The position numbers and the translations under genes are program-made. A stretch of 64,000 nt of DNA from Saccharum officinarum (taxonomy: Eukaryota > Streptophyta > Magnoliopsida > Poales > Poaceae). Below are positions 45,152 to 54,153 of the stretch, one piece after another. The stretch covers positions 97,704,701 to 97,768,700 of the forward strand of contig CM036159.1 of the NCBI GenBank assembly GCA_020631735.1. The letters run 5' to 3'. Numbering within the stretch: the stretch's first letter is position 1; each line of letters opens with the position of its first letter. The notes beneath the pieces are model-generated. The model was not told where the DNA came from, made no database searches, and saw only the letters and a list, made by a program, of their open reading frames with translations.

Positions 45152-45388
45152 CCCCCTGCGTCCCATTAAAAGTGACGTTTTTGACTTTTCGATACCGTGT
45201 TTGACCATTCATCTTATTCAATATCTTTTTACAAATTATAAAATAAATAAATCATTATTAAAGTATCTATAATGATAAAATAAGTCATAATAAAATAAAT
45301 AATATTTATATAAAAATTTTGAATAAGACGAACGGTCAAACAAGATGGCATGGAGTCCAAAACGTCACCTTCGATGGGACGGAGGGAG
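45152..45388. mobile_element. Stowaway MITE
   Basis: Ends CCCCCTGCGTCCCATTAAAA and, inverted, CTCCCTCCGTCCCATCGAAG, with TA target duplications at 45150-45151 and 45389-45390. The interior motif TTTGACCATTCATCTTATTC is typical of this abundant grass family. It starts only 27 bases after the previous Stowaway copy. Confidence 0.88.
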
Positions 45389-45754
45389 TAGTCTGCACTC
45401 GATCTTTATGCCAATGAAACATACTTGTTGGTTGTTGCATGGTCACCTGAACAATTTGCGTCTTGGAGATTTATTTAACGATCATGTCATATGTTCCAAT
45501 ACACCTTTTAAACTCTATACCATCTCTAGATGCACAAACGCATGCAGATTCTAACCTGTACGAGCATAGGTCGTGAGTCCAGGTCACGTACATGACATGA
45601 AATGGCGTAAGGGCATTGTGACAATTAAAAAAACGAAGCAAAGGATCCTTCTCTCTTTAATATTAATTAAACATGTCTGAGCGCTAAGGAACACACAACT
45701 TGGAAAGAGCTAGGATTTGGAGAAGGTAAAGTAGTATATTGGGTCGGTTTTTTA

Positions 45755-45785
45755 TCGATTGGATACCTCAATATGCTACGATCCT

Positions 45786-45866
<81 letters not shown>

Positions 45867-46312
45867 GGTGGTCTTATCTAATGGAGGACAAAATCCCTAG
45901 CAAATCCATACAAAAATACAATTTCAACTCGGCTAGACTACCAAAATCGACTTAGCTGGTTTTTGCAGGCTGAATCTTCATGGAAGGGTATTTTCCTCAC
46001 TTGGGCTCTAAATTTTGATGTTCTATATATGCATTTCAATTACGTGGACGAGTGAACACAGTGGTAAAGTGCATCTAAGAAGTTCATGAAAACCACTTTT
46101 CGAAATCATCATCGGGTGGATTTTTCCAGAGCCATTTTTTCTTTATCTGATTTTCAAAATGGATGTTATATATATGATTTTTGATCATCCCGATGAGCGG
46201 AATGAATCCGACGGTGAAGCCCAGTTTTCAATTAGGATATCCCAAAAACCGGCTACCAGAATTAGCCTAGATTTGCCTCTCTTAGTGTCAATTATGAGTG
46301 TCAAGAATCAAG
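45755..46312 (-). mobile_element. LTR fragment related to the LTR at 1798-2783
   Basis: CATGATCCTCTCATATATAG ... GGTCTTATC in the first LTR corresponds to CTACGATCCTCTTATATATA ... GGTCTTATC here. TTTTTGACCATCTCAACGAG ... GGTGAAGTCCA corresponds to TTTTTGATCATCCCGATGAG ... GGTGAAGCCCA, and both end near TTAGTGTCAAT. No neighbouring coding region, so a solo or truncated LTR. Confidence 0.6.
45789..45863. repeat. (TA)n microsatellite, about 75 bp
   Basis: Uninterrupted TA repeat inside a probable LTR fragment, at the place of its TATA box. Confidence 0.95.
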
Positions 46313-46480
46313 TGTGTAAATATATATATATGGATTAGTTATATAAATAAAAGATAGGATCAGGAGACATGTAGCATCGAAGTCCTCAGGTAGGTCTGCT
46401 AGGAAGCCCAGTTGCATCAGTTCTCTGCTCCTCTGTTGTCTGGTCCGTGTCCGTCTCCCTCTGGCAGTCATAGGCACAAT

Positions 46481-46704
46481 GCCAAAAATTTTGCCAAAAA
46501 TTTCAGATTCTCCGTCACATCGAATCTTTGAATGCATGAAGCATTAAATATAGATAAAAAATAAAATTAATTACACAGTTTAGACGAAATGGACGAGACA
46601 AATCTTTTAAGCCTAATTAGACCATGATTGGACAATATTTACCAAATAACAACGAAACTGCTACAGTAGCGTTTCGCCAAAAATTTTACCAACTAAACAG
46701 CCCC
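46481..46704 (+). mobile_element. Foldback MITE, left end missing
   Basis: Family landmarks CGTCACATCGAATCTTTGAA, GACGAGACAAATCTTTTAAG and CTACAGTAGCG are present with the right end AACTAAACAGCCCC. The left GGCCTGTTTAG terminus is absent. Confidence 0.75.
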
Positions 46705-46949
46705 ATAGACAGCAAGGACGAACGGGGAAAACACAGAGCCCATGCTACTGCTACAGCCATCGCGTGTAGGAGTAGGACTGTAGGAGTATGATGCATCATG
46801 CATCGCAGCACTCTACTCCCAGTCAGTCTCCCACAGTCCGACTCCATGGACCGATCCTGCCGCCGTGCCGCGCTCGGTGAACACGATTTCCGCAGCGTAA
46901 ACGCCGCGAGTGTGCGTGTTTTTGCCAGACCGGCAGAGAGTAGGGGCCT
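46705..46949. other. Short spacer between MITEs
   Basis: GC-rich unrecognised sequence containing a local repeat of GTAGGAGTA (46767-46790). No gene. Confidence 0.4.
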
Positions 46950-47191
46950 AGGGCTGGTTTAGATACAAATTTTTTTTTGCAAAACAGCACTGTAGCTCTT
47001 TTTGTTGTTATTTGGCAAATATTGTCCAATCATAGTCTAATTAGGCTTAAAAGATTCGTCTCGTCCATTTCGTCTAAACTGTGTAATTAGTTTTTTATCT
47101 ATATTTAATGCTTCATGCATGTGTCCAAAGATTCGATGTGACGGGAATCTAAAAAATTTTGCAAAATTTTCTGGGAACTAAACAGGGCCCT
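46950..47191 (-). mobile_element. Foldback MITE, complete
   Basis: Ends AGGGCTGGTTTAGATAC and GGGAACTAAACAGGGCCC. The interior reads the family in reverse: ATTGTCCAATCATAGTCTAA, CATTTCGTCTAAACTGTG, ATTCGATGTGACGGGAATC. Confidence 0.85.
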
Positions 47192-49299
47192 AGTGAGCGC
47201 AGGGCGCTCGCTGGCGTGCACGGTGCACTGCTCGATTGACACGGCGGTACCCCTAGGCACTAGCCACACCGGTAGCAGCTGTAGGGCCCGGACGAAGTGT
47301 AGGGGTCCGGTTGTGTCTGATTCTGTCCGCCCGCGTCCCGGCGTCCGTCCGTGGCCCGCCTCCTGAAGGACGCGACGCGACGTAACCCGTGTCCTGTGTC
47401 GGGCGTTGTCACGTACCATCGGCTACTGGCACTCCAGTAAACTTTGAATTGAATCAAAAAATAAACATTGGAATGCTACGACTATACTGTACATCCGTGT
47501 CTACGGGTCTTTTCTAAAGAAAACATCAACGTCAATTGCTGGCTGATTCTCCATTGCCACTTCCCCAGGATTGCTACTGGCTGAGCCGACGAGTTCGGGT
47601 GGTTAATTGAGCAATCACCGGAAGACTCTTGGTTTTTCCTCTTCAGTTCAGTCATTCCTCGTGAATCACGAGAGCATCATCAGAAGCCACATGAAGCAAA
47701 CAAACTTGTCACTAACAACAGTCCACCCTTACCACATTTTTTTTCTCACAGCGTTGTAGCAGAGTCAAGAAATGAACCCAAGGCGAACGGCGACAGATGC
47801 CCATCTGCCGAGACGGAGTGGACATTCACGGAGCCAAAAAAACAAAACACGAGTCCGGCAACTGAACAGAACTGCGCGCGTCGTGCCAGCCGAATCACCC
47901 CCCACAGGTCGCAGTCCCGTAGCCCCAGTCCAGAACCATAAGCTGATTGGATGGATTCCTGCGCCGGCAAGCGGACAAGCGCAACAGCCTCCCGCGCTCC
48001 GTTTGTTTCGGGGCGGCCGGCGGCAGCCACAGCAACGAATCGAATTTTACCGCTCCTCCGGGTCTCCACTCTCCAGCGCGATTCTCTCTTGGCACTCATC
48101 ACCTCACCTGTAGGAGCCGGAGTCCTGCACTTGCCCGGCTTCACTGCCGTTCTCGTTCAGTTCAGGGCGGGGTCGCCGCGCCCGCGCGGATTTCACGGAA
48201 GGACAGAACATGTCCGCGGGGTCTTGGGGAAAGAAAATTCCCCCGTCCTGCAGTAAAGTGTGTCGCCGTCACGGCATCCGAGTTAGATCCCCTCGACAAC
48301 AGCAACATCCTAACGCCGGAACGACCGGACGACCGGTGGTTAGAGCAAGACCACGTACAGTACGCCCAGTCAGAGTCTCAGCGGGGCCGACCATTGCTCC
48401 TCTGACAATCGTTCAGGGTTCAGGTACACAAGGGACTGGTTCAGCACATGAGCAGCGAGCGGAGCTGGCCCGTTCTCCGATCCGATCGATCCAGACCTGG
48501 CGCCGGCGCTCCCGTGTTCCGTGTTGGCGCGCGCCCTCAAACGACAGCGATTCTGTCGTGCGGGGGAGCCTGTCGCTGTCCGGTTGAGTGCCGTGCTTAG
48601 CTTGAGACCGCCGTCGCTTCTGCCTCCCCGCCGGTCTGCCGGCGACGGTTGGGCGACGCGCACACGCATTGCACGTACGGCTGCGGTTAGGGATTCCAAA
48701 ATGCCAAATTCGAATTCGCGGATTTCTTGTCTTCTCGTGTAGTAGTGCACTCCATCTTTTCTTGTCTTCCTGGAAGCTTGATTTTTTTGTCATTCTGCGG
48801 AGAACGGGGGACCACTGCTTGGTTACATACATGTTCGCAAAATGTGCTAGTTGGTGGAGGATATATTCTCAGACACATTGAGGATGAACGCAGCAATTTT
48901 AGGCGGCCTGTTTTGTTCTAAAGATAAAGATAAAGAAAAGAAGCAGACGATGAAGGCGCGGCGAACCGGGCGATACTTGGCCTTTCACAGAAAGCCTGTT
49001 TGAAGGTGACGAAAGCTACTCAAATACTACTCTCTCCCAAAGCCATCTAGTGCTGTAAGTATTTGCAAGGCGATAGAAAACTCAAACGACATTCGATCTG
49101 TGGAGAAAACTAGCGATATTATACGCTGCTCCATCATAGTAAAATCGAGAAGCTGCATCACTGTCGGGCACACAGATGCCCTAATAATCTAGCGATTCAC
49201 GGCCGGCACACGTGGACCGCCATTTCGTGGCTTTCTGTGCTTCCTTCCTTCCTGAAGCCCTCGTCTCTCATCGCGCCCCACCAATGGGAGCATATATTC
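47192..49299. other. GC-rich, low-copy-looking region without a recognisable gene
   Basis: About 2.1 kb, with overlapping open frames on both strands between 47746 and 48921 (the longest about 150 codons). None resembles a known protein and no frame is favoured by composition. It could be promoter or first-exon DNA of a host gene, or an old pseudogene. Confidence 0.4.
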
Positions 49300-49853
49300 C
49301 CTGACCCCATTTCGATTTCAGTTAATAGCACATTGTTTTGCATGCTCATGCAGCGAGAGGATCCAATCCATCCTCTTTCCGTTACCACAACGATATCTTT
49401 GTCTAGGGCTCGTTGAGTTTCGAAAAGTTTTTGAGGAAAATGTCACATCGGATGTTTCGTGCGATATCGAAAGGGGTTTTCAGATACTAACAAAAAAAAT
49501 TAATTGCACAACTAGCGTGGAATCAGCGAGACAAATTTATTAAGACTAATTAATCCATCATTAGCAAAAGTGTTACGGTAGCATTTTTAGTGTCAAATCA
49601 CGGACTAATTAGGCTCAAAACGTTTGTTTCGCAATTTCCACATAAACTGTGTAATTAGTTTTTTATTTCGTCTGTATTTAATACTCGGTGCATGTATAAG
49701 ATCCTAGTTGTTGAAAGTATTCCCCCACTGCATTTCGATTTCAGTTAATAGCACATCTGTTTTGCATGCTCATGTAGACGACCTTTTCTTATCTCAGCGA
49801 GAGGATCCAATCCATCCCGTTTCCGTTACCACAAGAAATCTTTGTCTAGTTGT
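49300..49853 (+). repeat. Direct duplication of about 110 bp flanking a MITE
   Basis: 49305-49407 and 49725-49853 share CATTTCGATTTCAGTTAATA, GTTTTGCATGCTCATG, AGCGAGAGGATCCAATCCAT and TCTTTGTCTAG. The copies are about 420 bases apart with a MITE (49405-49700) between them. Confidence 0.85.
49405..49700 (+). mobile_element. Foldback MITE, long form, right end missing
   Basis: Starts AGGGCTCGTTGAGTTTCG and has CACATCGGATGTTTCG, CTAATTAATCCATCATTAGC and CGGACTAATTAGGCTCAAAA as in 23547-23886. The right terminus is lost at the duplication boundary. Confidence 0.75.
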
Positions 49854-49900
49854 TGAAAGGGTTGAACTGTCAGGTTGCATAATTTGGTTTGATCACTGAG

Positions 49901-50139
49901 GGCCTGTTTAGTTCCTAAAAATTTTCCCAAAAATTTTCAGATTCCCCGTCACATCAATTTTTGGACACATACATGAAGCATTAAATGTAGATAAAAAATA
50001 AAACTAATTACACAGTTTAGTTGTAAATCACGAGACGAATCTTTTAAGCCTAGTTAGTCTATGATTAGACACTAATTACCAAATAACAACGAAAATGCTA
50101 CAGTCTGCTACAGTAGTTTTTTGCAAAACTAAACAGGCC
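49901..50139 (+). mobile_element. Foldback MITE, complete
   Basis: Perfect outer ends GGCCTGTTTAGTT and AACTAAACAGGCC. The interior has CCCCGTCACATCAATTTTTG, GCATTAAATGTAGATAAAAA and GAGACGAATCTTTTAAGCCT. Target duplication is not clear from flanks GAG and GTT. Confidence 0.9.
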
Positions 50140-50746
50140 GTTTTCCTCGGGAACGGAGGGAGTATTTCATTAAGAGGATATAAGGTTATTTAAAGCAGTT
50201 TCTTCTAAAAAATTCTTTGCTTAAAAAATCTGCATAGATTTTGACGAGTGACGGATGAAAATTATTTCTCCTCTTAGCATCTCCAACAGTTTGGTAAAAT
50301 TCACTTGCTAAATGTTGTGTTTTAGCAAGTTGCTAAAAGAATATGCCAAGTTAAAAAGAGGCTCTCTCCAACAATTCTCTATTTTGAACTTGCCAAATAA
50401 AAAAACAAGGAAAGCCCCACCACAAAGGTAGTTGACCGTACCTTTCTTCCCCTCGCGCCGTACTATCCACGCGCGCGTTTGACACCACGGCCGCCCGCAG
50501 AAACTTTCTCCCTCGCATTTGTATTACCTACACATTTATATTTAATCCAGTTGAACAATGCAATGCTCAAATGTAATCGTGATTTGTTTTAACTCAAGCA
50601 TTGAACTCTTTATTGAAGTATGAAATTCATTTGTGTTTATGATTTATACGTCCATATACATGTTTATTTGAGTTGGCCGTATGTGCATGGAACATCGAAC
50701 AGATGGCGTGTACACCTGATAGCATTAGATGATGCAGGTCTGTTCA
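50140..50746. other. AT-rich intergenic
   Basis: No gene seen. GAACGGAGGGAGTATTT at 50151 resembles a Stowaway terminus without a visible partner. 50275-50400 (TAGCATCTCCAACAGTTTGG, AGCAAGTTGCTAAA) looks like another degenerate MITE. Confidence 0.4.
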
Positions 50747-50997
50747 GGCTGTGTTTACTTCTAAAAAAAATACTGTGCAAACAAAACATTTCTGTCACAT
50801 CAAACTTGCGATACATGCATGAAGTACTAAATGTAGATGAAATAAAAAACTAATTGTACAACTTGGTTATACTTTGCGAGACGAACATTTTGAACCTAAT
50901 TAGTCAACGGTTGGACACTATTTGCCAAATAAAACCAAAACGTGCTACTGTACTTTTTTACACCTTTTTACACCTTTTTACACAACTAAACGCAGCC
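50747..50997 (+). mobile_element. Foldback MITE, GGCTGTGTTTAC subfamily, complete
   Basis: Ends GGCTGTGTTTACTTC and CTAAACGCAGCC. Near the right end the decamer ACACCTTTTT repeats in tandem (50959-50981). Very similar to the truncated copy at 51868. Confidence 0.85.
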
Positions 50998-51489
50998 TCA
51001 GAAGAAAATGCCAAGCTCCTGTCCTCCAATCAGCGTCGACGATGTGATCTTTGCCGAGGACAACACCTGCCGGCCAGGATCTTCTTGGGATCTGGACGCC
51101 GCCAAGACCAATGCAATTTGCTCCCTCCAATGTGATAGCACAGGACACTTCCTTGTATCCTAGCACTGCTCTATTATTGTTTAGTGTTAAGCTGAGAGCA
51201 AACAGGATGGCGACGACATGGCGAGCACATGTGCCCGCCATGCTCGGAGCCCTGTTGTCGCTGGCCATGGCAGCTCTCAGCGAAACCTGCGCACGGCATA
51301 GCTGTTAGCTGGTCTGAGATGTTTTTGGAAAGGCATTGCGATTGGCAAATAACTTCTTCCAACTCCTCACATGTTTTACTTCGTCGCTGCATAGGAGTAG
51401 GTCTTTAGAAGTTTGATCTAGTATATTTTCATGTATGTCGACTCTCGTCTGTGGAAAGGAAAATTTTGTTACCAAAGAAGCTATGCCCT
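50998..51489. other. Intergenic, unrecognised, possible gene fragment
   Basis: 51008-51170 gives an open plus-strand stretch starting ATGCCAAGCTCC, and 51207-51308 a short one starting ATGGCGACGACA, with hydrophobic Ala/Leu content like a signal peptide. I recognise no family and no gene structure. Confidence 0.3.
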
Positions 51490-51622
51490 AGGCCTCGTTC
51501 GGCTTTGTTGATAAGCCGGCTGAAAAACACTGTTGGCTGATTTGTTGCGGGAGAAAAATACTGTTCCAGCTGAAAAAACAAGTTGAAAAGTATGGATTAT
51601 AAGCCGAAAGAACGGGTAGTAC
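51490..51622. mobile_element. Small TIR element, CGTTCGGCT type
   Basis: GGCCTCGTTCGGCTTTGTTG at the left and, inverted, GTTCTTTCGGCTTATAATCC at the right frame about 130 bases, with CTGAAAAACACTGTTGGCTG and GGGAGAAAAATACTGTTCCA inside. A known look among grass MITEs; ends not exact. Confidence 0.55.
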
Positions 51623-51867
51623 CAGTTCTTGCTTGAATACGCCTGGTCTGCCGGCTGCAGCTGCAGCGTCGGTCACAGCCGTGTGGCACGTATATAGGTC
51701 ATGCGCTGGCCAGGCAGGACTTTGCACGTCTGAACTGAACATTATTGCGGTTAGTGGGAGCAGTTCGCTTCCCGGATCATGACCGATGCTCATGCAGTGA
51801 CCACATGTCCACATCAGATTGCGTATCGAGGTTCTGTCCAAAAATCTTATTTTCTTTAAGCTACAAA

Positions 51868-52097
51868 GGCTGTGTTTACTTCTTAAAAAAATACTGTGCA
51901 AACAAAAGATTCCCGTCACATTAAACTTGCGATACATACATGGAGTACTAAATATAGATGAAATAAAAAACTAATTGTACAGCTTGGTTATACTTTGCGA
52001 GACGAACGTTCTGAACCTAATTAGTCAACGGTTGGACACTATTTGTCAAATAAAGCCAAAACGTGCAACAGTACTGTTTTACACATTTTTTACACCT
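51868..52097 (+). mobile_element. Foldback MITE, GGCTGTGTTTAC subfamily, cut by SIRE copy B
   Basis: Matches 50747-50997 almost base for base up to TTTTTTACACCT, where the SIRE LTR begins at 52098. The missing right end should lie on the far side of the SIRE element, beyond base 64000. Confidence 0.88.
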
Positions 52098-53702
52098 TGA
52101 AAGGATCAAGATGCCCAAGAGGGGGTGAATTGGGCTTTTCTAAAAATTAAATGCAAGAAATAAATCCTACAAGCCGGAATTCACCCCTAGTGTCTACTTG
52201 TGTTCCTAGAGAGTCTACCGATACAAAGTTTTGCACCCTAGTTTCCAATCCTAGTCTAGCATGGCAAGTCTAGGAATGTAAACAAGCAATGAAAGTAAAT
52301 ACGAGAATATAAATGCTTAAAAGTAAAGGGGCAAGGAACACGGCGATGTTTTTCCGAGGTATCGGAGAGTCGCCACTCCCCACTAGTCCTCGTTGGAGCA
52401 CCCGCGCAAGGGTGTAGCTCCCCCTTGATCCGCGCAAGGATCAAGTGCTCTCTACGGGTTGATTCTTTGACACTCCGTCGCGGTGAATCACCCACAACCG
52501 CTCACAAGATGAGTTGGGTCATCCACAAGCTCCGCCGGATGATCACCGAACTCCCAATCACCACCAAACCGTCTAGGTGATGACGATCACCAAGAGTAAC
52601 AAGCTAGAACTCTAACTTGACCACTACGAGCCCAAATGAGAAAGTGGATGCACACTTGCTACTCTCTAATCGCTAGTGAGGAACTCTCAAGCTTTGATTC
52701 TCAAATCTCTATCCTCACTAGTGCTCTTGCACTCCCTTGCACTCCAAAGGTGTTTATCAGCTGATCAAATGAGCAAGAGACCTCTAAAAGAGGTGGTGGG
52801 GATGTATTTATACACCCCACAGACAAAACGAACCGTTACCTGCTGACTCAGCAAAACACGAGCTGACCGGACGCGCCGGTTGAACTGACCGGACGCGCCG
52901 GTCGCTCGTAACGGTCGAAAACCGAAAAACAACTGAGTGACCGGACGCACCGGTCAGAGGTGACCGGACGCGTCCGATCGTGCAGGGAGCATACTGTACT
53001 CGCACCGGACGCGCGGCCGCGTCCGATCGGTGATGACCGGACGCGTCCGGTCGTCTCTGGACCTTACTGGACTGTGACCGGACGCGCCGATCACACCCAG
53101 GTCGCGTCCGATCGGGTGTTTCCCTCAAGTGACACGTGTCGACTTCTGACCACCGCGTCCGGTCCTCGCGAGGACCGCGTCCGGTGTTCAGAGCTGAAAC
53201 CCTAGCCGCGGAACTGAACTGACCGGACGCGTCCGGTCATGCCGAGGACCGCGTCCGGTCAGGGGAAAACGACCCGAAACTCTCCGAAACGCATCACAAC
53301 TTGAACCAAGTTGCTTCCAACTGAACTTTGAGCTATTCTAGAGCTGCCTAGCGCCAAGTTTAACAAGTGTGCACCACACCTAAACATAGGACTCGCCTAG
53401 GTCAAGCTACCCGCTCATGCCCCCCTTAATAGTACGGCCAAAAGAGAAAAACGAAGATCCTAACGACTATTCCAAATGTCTCTCAACACCTCGACATCCG
53501 GAACTAACCGTCCTTAATCTTGACGTCACTCTTTTGAAAACCGAAACGATTTCCATCAAGGGGCATGAATACCATGGTGCCCAAAGCAGTTAAAACCTCC
53601 ATGACCTTACTTACCAAGGTTTCTGCAAAACACATGTTAGTCATGGTAATAAAGCGTTGTCATCAATTGCCGAAACCAAACCTCGGGGCCTAGATGCTTT
53701 CA
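52098..53702 (-). repeat. 3' LTR of SIRE copy B
   Basis: 1605 bp, TGAAAGGATCAAG ... GATGCTTTCA on the plus strand. Minus-strand TATA box TATAAATA at 52805-52812. The palindromic array 52863-53265 lies upstream of it in transcription. Confidence 0.92.
52863..53265 (-). repeat. Palindromic GACCGGACGCG array in the 3' LTR of copy B
   Basis: Units such as GACCGGACGCGCCGGTC, GACCGGACGCGTCCGGTC and ACCGCGTCCGGTC recur at irregular spacing. Fewer C-to-T changes than in the 3' LTR of copy A. Confidence 0.85.
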
Positions 53703-53718
53703 ATCTCCCCTTTTTGGT
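53703..53718 (-). other. Polypurine tract of SIRE copy B
   Basis: On the minus strand ACCAAAAAGGGGAGAT directly precedes the 3' LTR. Confidence 0.8.
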
Positions 53719-54153
53719 GATTGATGACAACACTAAGATATAAAAGAATTGAGTTGAGGTTTTCGAGCATGCATGGTTCACATAAGTAAAAAAGCAATAA
53801 GCACAAGGGGTTAGGAATTGCTTATGTGCCCCAAGCCAAAAGAGTGTACACATAAGATAAGACAAAGAACGTTAGTACACAAACAGATATAGCTCATAAG
53901 AAATCAGAGTAAGGCACGGAAGCACAACCTTAGAGCTATAATTAAAAAATGGTGACAAGCGCTAACACTGTGACTGGATAAAACATTAAGGCTCAAGGTT
54001 TATCACACGACGACATGTCACACGAATGCAATGACTGAAAAGTAAACATGATGCATGAATGTAGCACACAAGAAAAAACAAAAAACCCTCTCTCAAAACT
54101 CCCCCTGAAACTACTCTCTCTCCCCCTTTGGCATCAAGCGCCAAAAAACTAAA

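Noticed and set aside
45773..45955. Small ORF with alternating Tyr-Ile
   Set aside because: It is a translation of the (TA)n microsatellite.
47746..48921. Overlapping open frames of 100-150 codons as a possible host gene
   Set aside because: No frame dominates, no recognisable motif, no splice or promoter pattern I could support. Described as unannotated GC-rich DNA instead.
51174..51308. Short ORF with a hydrophobic N-terminus as a secreted peptide gene
   Set aside because: Only 34 codons from the ATG at 51207, no family match, and no promoter or splice support.
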